Shown here in pieces: positions 1 through 8,888 of a DNA stretch of 12,176 bases. Origin of the DNA: an uncultured Clostridia bacterium. Its GTDB lineage: Bacteria; Bacillota; Clostridia; TANB77; CAG-508. The notes beneath the pieces are model-generated. The model saw only the letters and a program-made list of their open reading frames with translations. It searched no databases and was not told the origin of the DNA. A program made the position numbers and the translations under genes. Within the stretch, counting starts at the first letter, position 1, and each line of letters begins with the position of its first letter. Where the stretch lies: NCBI GenBank assembly GCA_947626705.1, contig CANQTJ010000042.1, positions 1 to 12,176 on the forward strand, read 5' to 3'.

Positions 1-2
1 GA

Positions 3-3000
3 AAAAGAACATACACTTCTACGGTAATGCCATTAAGAGGTGCTTGGCTAGAATATGAAACAGATGGAAATGATATTTTTTACGTTCGTGTTGATAGGAC
101 AAGAAAATTGCCAGTAACAACGTTATTAAGAGCTATAGGAATTGTAAATGATGACCAAATAAGAGATTTATTTGGAGATGAAGAATTATTAACTGCAACA
201 ATTGCAAAAGATACAATTAAAACACAAGACGAAGCATTAATTGAAATTTATAAAAAATTAAGACCAGGTGAACTTCCAACAGTAGATGCTGCAAAAAATT
301 TATTTGACGGATTATTTTATGATAATAGAAGATATGATTTAGCAAAAGTTGGTAGATATAAATTTGACCAAAAATTAAATTTAGCTACAAGAATAGCAGG
401 AAAAGTAGCAGCAGTAGATATAATGGATAAAGAAACAGGCGAGGTCTTTGTACAGGCAGGAGAAGTAATTACAGACGAAGTAGCTCAAAATATAAAAAAT
501 TCAGGAATAAATGTTGTGGATATATTGGTTGGAGATAGAGCTGTTAGAGTTATAGGAAACGGAACAGTTGATATTCATAAAGTTTTACCTGCTGTTGATT
601 TAAGTTCTTTAAATATTAAAGAAGACGTTAATTATCAAGTCTTACAAAATATAATAGAAAATACAGATGAAAAAGATTTAGTGAAAATTATAGGACAAAG
701 AATTGATGAGTTAATTCCTAAACATATTACAACAGAAGATATGATAGCTTCTGTAAATTATTTATTAAATTTATCTCATGGAATTGGTGTTATAGATGAT
801 ATAGACCATTTAGCTAATCGTAGAATTAGATGTGTTGGAGAATTGTTACAAAATCAATTTAGAATAGGATTAACAAGACTTGAAAGAGTTGTAAGAGAAA
901 GAATGACAATACATGATTTAGATGTCGTAACTCCACAGACATTAATTAATACAAAACCAATAACATCATCAATAAGAGAGTTCTTTGGAAGTTCACAATT
1001 ATCACAATTTATGGATCAAACTAACCCTCTTTCAGAATTAACACATAAAAGGAGAATTTCTGCATTAGGACCAGGAGGTCTTACAAGAGAAAGAGCTGGA
1101 TTTGAGGTAAGAGATGTTCATTATACACACTATGGAAGACTATGTCCTATTGAATCACCAGAAGGACCAAACATTGGATTAATATCAGCACTTTCATCAT
1201 TTGCTAAGATAAATGATTATGGATTTATTGAAACACCATATAGAAAAATTGATCCAGAAACTCATAGAGCTACTGATGAAGTTCAATATATGAGTGCAGA
1301 TATAGAAGATAATTATATAATAGCTCAGGCATCAGAACCAATGAATGAAAAAGGAGAATTTATAAATAATAGAATTAGAGTTAGATATAGAAATGAAATT
1401 ATTGAGGTTGATAAGGATAGAGTTCAGTATATAGATGTTTCACCAAAACAATTAGTTTCTATAGCAGCTGCTATGATTCCATTCTTAGAACATGATGATG
1501 CAAAAAGATCTCTAATGGGAGCAAATATGCAAAGACAAGCAGTTCCATTAATGATAACAGAAAGACCAATAGTTGCAACAGGTATTGAGTATAGAGCAGC
1601 AAAAGATTCAGGTATATTAATTTTAGCTGAAGATGATGGTGTTGTTGAAAAGGTTACAGGAGATACTATAACTGTTAAATATAATAATGGAAAAAAAGTA
1701 TTGCATAAATTACGTAAATTTAAAAGAACTAATGGTGGAACATGTATCAATCAAAGACCAATAGTAAAAAAAGGAGAGATAGTAAAAAAAGGAGATTGTA
1801 TAGCAGATGGACCTTCAACTAAAGATGGAGAAATGTCTTTAGGTAAAAACTGTTTAGTTGCATTCTCTACATGGGAAGGATTTAATTACGAAGATGCTAT
1901 TTTATTAAATGAAAGATTGGTTAAAGAAGATGTATTTACATCAATTCATATTGAAGAATATGATTGTGAATGTCGTGATACTAAGTTAGGTCCAGAAGAA
2001 ATCACAAGAGATATACCAAATGTTGGAGATGATGTATTAAAAGACTTAGATGAAAATGGTATTATCAGAATAGGTGCAGAGGTTAGACCAGGAGATATAT
2101 TAGTTGGTAAAGTAACTCCAAAAGGAGAAACCGAATTAACAGCAGAGGAAAGATTATTAAGAGCTATATTTGGAGAAAAAGCTAGAGAGGTTAGAGATAC
2201 ATCACTAAGAGTACCACATGGTGAAGCTGGAACAATAGTTGATGTAAAAATATTTACAAGGGATAATTCTGAAGAATTAGGACCTGGTGTAAATCAAATA
2301 ATTAGATGTTATATTGCAACAAAAAGAAAAATATCAGTTGGAGATAAAATGGCTGGACGTCATGGTAATAAAGGTGTTATATCAAGAGTGCTACCAGAAG
2401 AAGATATGCCATTTATGCCAGATGGTACACCAATAGATATATTACTTAATCCACTTGGACTACCATCTCGTATGAACTTAGGACAAATACTTGAAGTTCA
2501 TTTAGGAGGAGCAGCTAAAGCTTTAGGTTGGCATGTATCAACACCAGTTTTTGATGGTGCTACTCAAGAAGATGTTGAAGAATTGTTACAACAAGCAGGT
2601 ATGAGTGCAGATGGAAAGGCTATTTTATATGATGGAAGAACAGGAGACCCATTTGATAAACCAATTACAGTTGGTGTAATGTATATGTTAAAACTTCATC
2701 ACTTAGTAGATGATAAAATACATGCTCGTTCAACTGGACCATATTCATTAGTTACACAACAACCTTTAGGAGGTAAAGCACAATTTGGAGGACAACGTTT
2801 TGGAGAAATGGAAGTTTGGGCATTAGAGGCTTATGGTGCAGCATATACATTACAAGAAATGCTAACAGTTAAATCAGACGATGTTGTAGGAAGAGTAAAA
2901 ACTTATGAAGCTATTGTCAAGGGAGAAAATATACCTGAACCAGGTGTTCCAGAAAGCTTTAAAGTTCTTGTAAAAGAACTACAATCTTTAGGATTAGATA

Positions 3001-3296
3001 TTCGTTTATATTCAGAGGATAATCAAGAACTTGAACTTAAAGAAAATATTGAAGATGGAATTGAATATGATCCAGAAAGAGATAAAGAATATTTAAATGA
3101 AGAAGAAATTGTTGCACAAGATGAAATGGTTGATGGATACACTGAAGAAATTGATGATGATGTATTATTAGATGAAGAAGAAATTGATGATAGTGATGAA
3201 TTTTTTGAAGGTCTAGATGATGAAGGCGACGAAGCCATTTTTGATAATGATTTAGCTAATGACAATATTGATAATGATGATGATATTATTGAATAA
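3..3296 (+). CDS. rpoB: DNA-directed RNA polymerase beta subunit, 5' end outside window
   Basis: This is the catalytic-core subunit of RNA polymerase. The frame is open from base 3, and residues just before the Met at 27 (TYTSTV) continue the family's motif up to RGAWLEYETD. That Met is therefore internal, and by comparison with B. subtilis RpoB about 150 N-terminal residues lie off the window. The rifampicin-pocket region is at about 978-1082 (GSSQLSQFMDQ, then THKRRISALGPGG), with the residues normal for sensitive enzymes. Other hallmarks are ESPEGPNIGL (1152-1181), WEGFNYEDAI (1874-1903), GDKMAGRHGNKG (2341-2376) and the C-terminal QPLGGKAQFGGQRFGEMEVW. After the conserved end (about base 3020) comes a tail of about 85 residues very rich in Asp and Glu, a type of extension seen in low-GC Gram-positives. 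It ends in tandem TAA TAA. rpoC follows after 121 bases, so co-transcription is expected. Confidence 0.98.
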   Translation, partial: KRTYTSTVMPLRGAWLEYETDGNDIFYVRVDRTRKLPVTTLLRAIGIVNDDQIRDLFGDEELLTATIAKDTIKTQDEALIEIYKKLRPGELPTVDAAKNLFDGLFYDNRRYDLAKVGRYKFDQKLNLATRIAGKVAAVDIMDKETGEVFVQAGEVITDEVAQNIKNSGINVVDILVGDRAVRVIGNGTVDIHKVLPAVDLSSLNIKEDVNYQVLQNIIENTDEKDLVKIIGQRIDELIPKHITTEDMIASVNYLLNLSHGIGVIDDIDHLANRRIRCVGELLQNQFRIGLTRLERVVRERMTIHDLDVVTPQTLINTKPITSSIREFFGSSQLSQFMDQTNPLSELTHKRRISALGPGGLTRERAGFEVRDVHYTHYGRLCPIESPEGPNIGLISALSSFAKINDYGFIETPYRKIDPETHRATDEVQYMSADIEDNYIIAQASEPMNEKGEFINNRIRVRYRNEIIEVDKDRVQYIDVSPKQLVSIAAAMIPFLEHDDAKRSLMGANMQRQAVPLMITERPIVATGIEYRAAKDSGILILAEDDGVVEKVTGDTITVKYNNGKKVLHKLRKFKRTNGGTCINQRPIVKKGEIVKKGDCIADGPSTKDGEMSLGKNCLVAFSTWEGFNYEDAILLNERLVKEDVFTSIHIEEYDCECRDTKLGPEEITRDIPNVGDDVLKDLDENGIIRIGAEVRPGDILVGKVTPKGETELTAEERLLRAIFGEKAREVRDTSLRVPHGEAGTIVDVKIFTRDNSEELGPGVNQIIRCYIATKRKISVGDKMAGRHGNKGVISRVLPEEDMPFMPDGTPIDILLNPLGLPSRMNLGQILEVHLGGAAKALGWHVSTPVFDGATQEDVEELLQQAGMSADGKAILYDGRTGDPFDKPITVGVMYMLKLHHLVDDKIHARSTGPYSLVTQQPLGGKAQFGGQRFGEMEVWALEAYGAAYTLQEMLTVKSDDVVGRVKTYEAIVKGENIPEPGVPESFKVLVKELQSLGLDIRLYSEDNQELELKENIEDGIEYDPERDKEYLNEEEIVAQDEMVDGYTEEIDDDVLLDEEEIDDSDEFFEGLDDEGDEAIFDNDLANDNIDNDDDIIE
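1761..1796 (+). repeat. 18-bp tandem repeat inside rpoB
   Basis: Two adjacent 18-base units (1761-1778 and 1779-1796) differ only at the last base and encode IVKKGE then IVKKGD. Each has a run of seven A followed by GGAGA. The protein length around it matches what I recall of B. subtilis RpoB (RPIV to ADGPS), so this is not an insertion. It is probably convergence from AT-rich codon use, though the repeat and A-runs would be prone to slippage. Confidence 0.6.
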
Positions 3297-3330
3297 TAAG
3301 TAAGAATTTAATATATTTCAAAAAGATTGT

Positions 3331-3393
3331 ATGCGACAGTATGGAATTGCAAGTGCGGAGGTTAGTCATAATAATTTGTTTTGGAATACCTAA
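3331..3393 (+). other. Possible 20-codon mini-ORF in the rpoB-rpoC spacer
   Basis: An ATG at 3331 opens a 20-codon frame (begins MRQYGIASAE) that ends at TAA 3391-3393, 24 bases before the rpoC start. The stretch 3326-3362 is clearly richer in G+C than the surrounding coding DNA, which is unusual for a spacer in this genome. Arguments for translation are the intact frame and the placement of its stop in the left arm of a hairpin near the rpoC ribosome binding site. The argument against is that only a weak AAAAAGA sequence precedes the ATG, and an ORF this short can arise by chance. A structured RNA element is an equally good explanation. A GGAGG at 3357-3361 has no well-placed start after it. 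Confidence 0.2.
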
Positions 3394-3406
3394 AATATAT
3401 ATTAGG
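3389..3406 (+). promoter_or_regulatory. Small hairpin overlapping the rpoC ribosome binding site
   Basis: The sequence CCTAAAATATATATTAGG can fold with CCTAA (3389-3393) pairing to TTAGG (3402-3406), plus a few A/T pairs across a mismatch. The right arm covers the first bases of the rpoC Shine-Dalgarno AGGGGGA (3404-3410), so folding would partly hide it. The stem is short and weak, so this is a suggestion from sequence only. Confidence 0.3.
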
Positions 3407-3417
3407 GGGAAATTAGT

Positions 3418-6400
3418 GTGGATGAATTAGATATTTTTAATAAAATAAAAATAGGAATTGCATCAGATGAAAAAATAAGGGAATGGTCAAAAGGCGAAGT
3501 AAAAAAGCCTGAAACCATAAACTACAGAACATTAAAACCAGAAAAAGATGGTCTTTTCTGTGAAAGAATATTTGGACCAACAAAAGATTGGGAATGTCAT
3601 TGTGGTAAATATAAAAGAGTTAGATATAAAGGAATAGTATGCGATAGATGTGGTGTTGAAGTAACTAAAGCAAAGGTAAGACGTGAAAGAATGGGACATA
3701 TTGAACTTGCAGCACCAGTAGCGCATATTTGGTATTTTAAAGGAATACCAAGCAGAATAGCTTTAATTTTGGACGTTTCACCAAGAAATTTAGAAAAAGT
3801 TGTATATTTTGCTTCTTATATAGTTACAGATAAAGGAAAAACAGACTTAACAAACTGTCAAGTTTTAACTGAAAAAGAGTACCACGAAGCAGAAGAAAAA
3901 TATGGTAAAGGTTCATTTAAGGCTAGAATGGGAGCAGAAGCCTTAAAAGAATTATTAGAAAAGGTTGATTTAGACAAATTGTCTAAAGATATTAGAAAAG
4001 AATTAGAAGGTGCAAGTGAACAAAAGAAAAGTAAACTTATTAAAAGATTAGATACAATTGATTCATTTAGACTTTCTAATACACGACCAGAATGGATGAT
4101 AATGTCAGTAGTACCAGTAATTCCACCAGAATTAAGACCAATGGTTCAATTAGATGGTGGTAGGTTTGCAACATCTGATTTAAATGACTTATATAGAAGG
4201 GTTATTAATAGAAATAATAGATTGAAAAGATTATTAGAATTAGGAGCACCAGAGATAATTGTAAGAAATGAAAAAAGAATGTTACAAGAATCAGTAGATG
4301 CCTTAATAGATAATAGTAGGAGAGGAAGACCAGTAACAGGTGCTGGAAATAGACCTTTGAAATCTTTATCAGATATGTTAAAAGGAAAACAAGGAAGATT
4401 CCGTCAAAACTTATTAGGTAAGAGAGTTGATTATTCTGGACGTTCAGTTATAGTAGTTGGACCAGAGCTTAACATTTATCAATGTGGACTTCCAAAAGAG
4501 ATGGCAGTAGAATTATTTAAACCATTTGTTATGAAAGAGTTAGTTGGGAGAGGTATTGCTCAAAACATAAAAAATGCTAAGAGAATGGTTGAAAGACTAA
4601 AACCAGAAGTATGGGAAATATTAGAAGATGTTATAAAAGATCACCCTGTAATGTTAAACCGTGCTCCTACACTACATAGATTAGGTATACAAGCATTTGA
4701 GCCAGTATTAGTTGAAGGTAGAGCAATAAAACTTCACCCTTTGGTTTGTGAAGCTTTCAATGCTGACTTTGATGGTGACCAAATGGCAGTACATTTACCA
4801 TTATCACCAGAAGCACAAGCTGAAGCAAGATATTTAATGCTTGCAACAAATAACTTATTAAAACCACAAGATGGTAAACCAGTTGCTGTACCTAGACTTG
4901 ATATGATTTTAGGAAGTTATTATTTAACAATGACTTTAGATGGAGAAAAAGGAGAAGGAAAATACTTTAAAGACCCAGAAGAAGCAATAATGGCTTATGA
5001 AAATCATGATGTAGGTATACATGCAAAGATATTTGTTAGAATAACAAAGGAAATTGATGGAGAGTTGAAATCTAAAAAGATTGAAACTAGTGTTGGTAGA
5101 ATTATATTTAACCAAGGAATACCACAAGATTTAGGATTTATAGATAGAAAAGAAGATCCATTTCAATATGAAATTGATTTCCCAGTTGTGAAGAAATCAA
5201 TGGGACAAATAATTGAAAGAGTAATTAGAGTACATGGAGTAGTAGAATCAGCAGAGGTTATAGACTATGTAAAATCTTTAGGATTTAAATATTCAACTTT
5301 AGCAGGTATTACATTCTCAATGAGTGATGTTAAAGTACCAGAAGCTAAAAAAGGATTATTAGATGAAGCTGATAAAAAGATAGAAAATATTAGAAAACAA
5401 TATGCAAGAGGTTTAATTACTGATGATGAAAGATATAATTCTGTAATTAAAGTTTGGGAAGATGCTACAAAGAAAATAAGTACTGCAATGGAAGAAAACT
5501 TTGATGACTTAAATCCTATATATATGATGGTTAAATCTGGTGCCAGAGGTAATATGAACCAATTAAGACAAATTGCAGGTATACGTGGACTTATGGCTAG
5601 TACAACTGGTAAGGCTGTTGAAATTCCTATTAAATCATCATTTGCGGAGGGATTAGATGCACTAGAATACTTTATTTCTGCACATGGTGCACGTAAGGGT
5701 CTTTCAGATACAGCTTTAAGAACAGCAGACTCTGGATATTTAACAAGAAGATTAGTAGACGTATCACAAGATATTATAGTTAGAGAACATGATTGCGGAA
5801 CTAATGAAGGTTTAATAGTTTATGATATAAAAGATGGAAATCAAATAATTGAAAAAATGCAAGAAAGACTTATTGGTAGATATGTTGTTCAAGATGTGTA
5901 TAATCCAGAAACTAATGAACTTATTGTTGACACAAATACTATGATTAATGAAGAAATTGCAGATAAAATAGTAGAGGCTGGAATTGAAAGATTAGAAGTT
6001 CGTTCAGTTTTAGCATGTAGATCAAAACATGGTGTATGTCAAAAATGTTATGGTATGGGATTAGCAAGAAGAGATTTAGTATCAATAGGAGAATCAGTAG
6101 GAATTATAGCTGCTCAATCAATTGGTGAGCCTGGTACACAGCTTACAATGAGAACTATCCACTCTGGTGGTGTTGCCGGTGTAGCTGATATTACACAAGG
6201 TCTTCCAAGGGTTGAAGAACTATTTGAAGCTAGAAAGCCTAAGGGAGTTGCAATTATTACAGAAATTGCAGGTAAAGTAAAAATTAAAGAAACTAAGAAG
6301 AAAAAAGAAGTTATTGTTACTTCAAATGAAAATTCTAAAACATATACAATACCATTTGGTTCAAAAATGAGAGTAAAAGATGGAGATATTGTAGAAGTTG

Positions 6401-6939
6401 GAGATCCATTAATAGAAGGTTCTATAAATCCATCAGAGATATTAACATTAAAAGGACCAGAAGGTGTTTATGAGTATTTAACTTCAGAAGTTCAAAAAGT
6501 ATACAGAAATCAAGGTGTTGATATAAATGATAAACACGTTGAAGTTATTGGAAGGCAAATGCTTAAGAAAGTTAGAGTTGAAGATAACGGAGATACAGAT
6601 ATGTTCCCAGGCTCTTTAGTAGATATGTATGATTTTGAAGATAGGAATAAACAAGCAATAGCAGAAGGAAAACGTCCAGCAATAGGAAAGAGAATATTAT
6701 TAGGAATTACAAAAGCTTCTCTTGCAACAGATAGTTTCTTATCAGCAGCATCATTCCAAGAAACAACAAGAGTTCTTACAGAAGCAGCAATAAAGGGAAA
6801 AGTAGACGATTTAGTTGGATTAAAAGAAAATGTTATAATTGGTAAGTTAATTCCAGCAGGTACTGGAATGAAAAGATATCAAGAAACTCATATTAGTACA
6901 GAAAAAAAATTAGAACAAGTTGCAGATGTAGCAGAATAA
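3418..6939 (+). CDS. rpoC: DNA-directed RNA polymerase beta' subunit
   Basis: This is the largest subunit of the RNA polymerase core; it holds the active-site magnesium and clamps DNA and RNA. At 1173 residues it is full length for Bacillota (B. subtilis about 1199). The N-terminal zinc ribbon has C60, C62, C75 and C78. The catalytic motif NADFDGD is at 448-454, with Asp 450, 452 and 454 binding Mg. The bridge helix (ARKGLSDTALRTADSGYLTR) is followed by the second zinc site C793, C867, C874, C877, and then the trigger-loop region QLTMRTIHSGGVAG. I chose the GTG at 3418 because AGGGGGA lies 7 bases upstream and the N-terminus then reads as in clostridial RpoC (start DELDIFNKIKIGIAS). It ends in tandem TAA TAA. 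No terminator separates it from the next gene, 28 bases downstream. Confidence 0.99.
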   Translation: MDELDIFNKIKIGIASDEKIREWSKGEVKKPETINYRTLKPEKDGLFCERIFGPTKDWECHCGKYKRVRYKGIVCDRCGVEVTKAKVRRERMGHIELAAPVAHIWYFKGIPSRIALILDVSPRNLEKVVYFASYIVTDKGKTDLTNCQVLTEKEYHEAEEKYGKGSFKARMGAEALKELLEKVDLDKLSKDIRKELEGASEQKKSKLIKRLDTIDSFRLSNTRPEWMIMSVVPVIPPELRPMVQLDGGRFATSDLNDLYRRVINRNNRLKRLLELGAPEIIVRNEKRMLQESVDALIDNSRRGRPVTGAGNRPLKSLSDMLKGKQGRFRQNLLGKRVDYSGRSVIVVGPELNIYQCGLPKEMAVELFKPFVMKELVGRGIAQNIKNAKRMVERLKPEVWEILEDVIKDHPVMLNRAPTLHRLGIQAFEPVLVEGRAIKLHPLVCEAFNADFDGDQMAVHLPLSPEAQAEARYLMLATNNLLKPQDGKPVAVPRLDMILGSYYLTMTLDGEKGEGKYFKDPEEAIMAYENHDVGIHAKIFVRITKEIDGELKSKKIETSVGRIIFNQGIPQDLGFIDRKEDPFQYEIDFPVVKKSMGQIIERVIRVHGVVESAEVIDYVKSLGFKYSTLAGITFSMSDVKVPEAKKGLLDEADKKIENIRKQYARGLITDDERYNSVIKVWEDATKKISTAMEENFDDLNPIYMMVKSGARGNMNQLRQIAGIRGLMASTTGKAVEIPIKSSFAEGLDALEYFISAHGARKGLSDTALRTADSGYLTRRLVDVSQDIIVREHDCGTNEGLIVYDIKDGNQIIEKMQERLIGRYVVQDVYNPETNELIVDTNTMINEEIADKIVEAGIERLEVRSVLACRSKHGVCQKCYGMGLARRDLVSIGESVGIIAAQSIGEPGTQLTMRTIHSGGVAGVADITQGLPRVEELFEARKPKGVAIITEIAGKVKIKETKKKKEVIVTSNENSKTYTIPFGSKMRVKDGDIVEVGDPLIEGSINPSEILTLKGPEGVYEYLTSEVQKVYRNQGVDINDKHVEVIGRQMLKKVRVEDNGDTDMFPGSLVDMYDFEDRNKQAIAEGKRPAIGKRILLGITKASLATDSFLSAASFQETTRVLTEAAIKGKVDDLVGLKENVIIGKLIPAGTGMKRYQETHISTEKKLEQVADVAE

Positions 6940-6967
6940 TAAAAAGCTATATTTTGGAGGCGTCAGT

Positions 6968-8368
6968 TTGAAAAACAATATATTAGATTATGAATTAGCA
7001 GAAGAAATTTTGCAAAAAATTAAAGAAAAAGGTATTATTAAAGAGATAGAAAGCTTAGGAAAAACAGAACATGGATTATTAATAAGGCATTATGTTGTAG
7101 GTACTGGAAATGAAGATATAGTCATAACAGGTGCAACGCATGGTTCAGAAATTATTACTACAGATTTTGTTATTAGATTAATGAAAAATATAAGCATAAA
7201 AAAAGAACAATGGGAAGATATTTTAAAGAACTTTAAAATACATTTTATACCAATCTTAAATCCAGAAGGATATTTAATTACTACTTTAGCTATAAGGAAA
7301 TTAATTCCTAAAGATATGCCACAAGTTGAAGCTGAAAAAATTTGTAAGAGATATTATAATTTATATAAACAAGATGATACTGAGGAGATTGCACAACAAT
7401 TAGAAGAACATGAAGAATTTAAAGGATTGAAAAGACATCAGGAAATGTTTAAGGGAATTGACTATAATATTATACCAGACAAATATAAGTCAATAAGAGA
7501 TTCTTTAAAAGAGATTTTTGATAAGTATCCAGATTTACCTAGATGGTGTTTGCATACATGGAGTGCAAATGGAAATGGAATAGATATTCAAGCAAACTGT
7601 AAATATAATCCTAAAATTTCTCAGATTCTTCAAAATGAATCAATATTTATGAATAGTTTAAGGCATAATAATATTAATATATCGCATCCAGGACCAATAA
7701 ACTGTCCATTTGATAAAGAGAAGGGATTTAAGACAGAAAATGAAACAGAAGCTATATCAAATTTACTAGAAACATTAAATAAACAAGGAAAGTTATTTGC
7801 ATATATAAATTATCATAGTACAGGAGGCTTTGTATTTCAAAGACCTCCAATTGTACCAGATGAACTTTCTATTTTTCAAGATGAAATATTAAAAAAAGAA
7901 ATTAAAAATAATATGTTTGCAAAATTATATTCCAATAAGACGTACAAAAATATTGGAATAGATGAAAATGGAAATGATAAAAAGCAAATGTCAAGGTATA
8001 TAATAAAAACCCAAAGTTCTAACGCTACATCTAGTAATGATATATTTAGAATAATGTACCCAATTGATTTGTTAATAGAATTATCCGGTATGGGGGGTAA
8101 TCCTATAGGACCTTATGGAGATATTAAGGGAAATTATACAAATGCAATAAAGTCAAATTTAGAAGCAATAAAAGATACATTAAAATTAGCAGGTATAATT
8201 AAAATGATATCAGAGTCTACATATAAATTTATAGATAAATTTAAAGATAAAGAGAATTATAGCAAAGTAATTGAGATACAAGATATGATTTTTGACGAGT
8301 TTATAAAAAGAAAAAAACAATTAGAAATAAATTTAGATTGTGATGAAGAAAGTCAATATTGTAGATAA
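6968..8368 (+). CDS. M14-family zinc carboxypeptidase-like protein
   Basis: A 466-residue cytoplasmic protein with no signal peptide or membrane segment. It matches the zinc carboxypeptidase (M14) fold by its ordered motifs: H58-x-x-E61 in GATHGSE, N98-P-E-G101, a third zinc-ligand candidate H283 in NYHSTGG, and a catalytic Glu candidate E371 in DLLIELSG. In typical M14 enzymes the DLNRNF motif supplies the Asn and Arg that hold the substrate carboxylate. Here the matching place reads GIDIQAN (204-210), so those residues appear replaced. It may therefore act on something other than an ordinary peptide C-terminus, perhaps an amide, a gamma-linked cell-wall peptide or an ester; this is inference. 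The start is TTG at 6968, supported by GGAGG (6956-6960) 7 bases upstream; no in-frame ATG fits as well. It lies between rpoC and tadA with 28-base gaps on both sides, so it is probably co-transcribed with them. Confidence 0.8.
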   Translation: MKNNILDYELAEEILQKIKEKGIIKEIESLGKTEHGLLIRHYVVGTGNEDIVITGATHGSEIITTDFVIRLMKNISIKKEQWEDILKNFKIHFIPILNPEGYLITTLAIRKLIPKDMPQVEAEKICKRYYNLYKQDDTEEIAQQLEEHEEFKGLKRHQEMFKGIDYNIIPDKYKSIRDSLKEIFDKYPDLPRWCLHTWSANGNGIDIQANCKYNPKISQILQNESIFMNSLRHNNINISHPGPINCPFDKEKGFKTENETEAISNLLETLNKQGKLFAYINYHSTGGFVFQRPPIVPDELSIFQDEILKKEIKNNMFAKLYSNKTYKNIGIDENGNDKKQMSRYIIKTQSSNATSSNDIFRIMYPIDLLIELSGMGGNPIGPYGDIKGNYTNAIKSNLEAIKDTLKLAGIIKMISESTYKFIDKFKDKENYSKVIEIQDMIFDEFIKRKKQLEINLDCDEESQYCR

Positions 8369-8396
8369 TTTAAGTTTCGGTTAAAGGATTTTTTAA

Positions 8397-8858
8397 ATGA
8401 ATAATAATGAAAAATTTATGAAAGAAGCTTTAAAAGAAGCAAAAAAAGCGTATGAAAAATTAGAAGTGCCAGTTGGTGCGATTATTGTAAAAGATGGAAA
8501 AATAATAGCTAGAGCGCATAACTTAAAGGAAACTAAATTTGATACTACTAAACATGCAGAAATTTTAGCAATCCAAAAAGCAAGTAAAAAATTAAAATCG
8601 TGGAGATTAGTAGATTGCGAAATGTATGTTACATTAGAACCTTGTTCTATGTGTGCTGGAGCATTAATTAATTCTAGAATTAAAAAAGTATATATTGGTG
8701 CTAATGATGAAAAAACAGGGGCTGTTGGTTCTGTATTTAATTTGTTAGAAGATTATACTTTTAATCATAAAGTAGAATATGAAAAAGGAATTTTAAAGGA
8801 AGAGTGTGAAGGTATTATAAAACAATTTTTTAAAGATTTAAGAAAACTAAAAAAATAA
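8397..8858 (+). CDS. tadA: tRNA-specific adenosine deaminase TadA
   Basis: TadA deaminates adenosine at tRNA wobble position 34 to inosine, classically in the ICG-anticodon tRNA-Arg, so that one tRNA can read several codons. The 153-residue length is normal. The cytidine-deaminase-fold signature is complete: zinc ligand H53 with proton-shuttle E55 in HAE, and zinc ligands C83 and C86 in PCSMC. PVGAIIVKDGKIIARAHN precedes it and GAVGSVFNLL follows, both typical of TadA rather than of cytidine, guanine or riboflavin deaminases. The ATG at 8397 follows AAAGGA (8383-8388) by 8 bases. It is the last gene of the rpoB-rpoC unit. Its TAA stop (8856-8858) lies inside the terminator stem, and the C-terminus (LRKLKK) is partly encoded by the hairpin's A-run. 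Confidence 0.96.
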   Translation: MNNNEKFMKEALKEAKKAYEKLEVPVGAIIVKDGKIIARAHNLKETKFDTTKHAEILAIQKASKKLKSWRLVDCEMYVTLEPCSMCAGALINSRIKKVYIGANDEKTGAVGSVFNLLEDYTFNHKVEYEKGILKEECEGIIKQFFKDLRKLKK

Positions 8859-8888
8859 GAAAAATTTTGAATTTTTCTTATTTTTTTA
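8848..8888. terminator. Bidirectional hairpin terminator between tadA and the converging gene
   Basis: A 19-bp perfect stem (8848-8866 with 8870-8888) around a TTG loop, containing a single G-C pair (8859-8877). Arms of seven A and seven T give a U-run at the 3' side on both strands, so it can end transcription from either direction. Both flanking stop codons lie in the stem: TAA of tadA (8856-8858) pairs base for base with the reverse-strand TAA (8880-8878) of the converging gene. The stem is long but very poor in G+C, unlike a classical intrinsic terminator. Confidence 0.8.

Noticed and set aside
27..29. ATG at 27 as the start of rpoB
   Set aside because: The frame is open upstream and the preceding residues match the internal RpoB sequence before RGAWLEYETD, so it is an internal Met.
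978..1082. Possible natural rifampicin resistance in rpoB
   Set aside because: The pocket residues visible here (SQLSQFMDQ, THKRR, ISALGPGG) are the standard sensitive ones.
1424..1750. 108-residue minus-strand frame within rpoB
   Set aside because: It lies wholly opposite a conserved part of rpoB, has no family resemblance and no ribosome binding site.
3023..3265. Ser-rich 80-residue reading frame on the minus strand
   Set aside because: It is the antisense of the Asp/Glu-rich tail of rpoB (GAT/GAA codons read as Ser-rich in reverse) and has no start signals.
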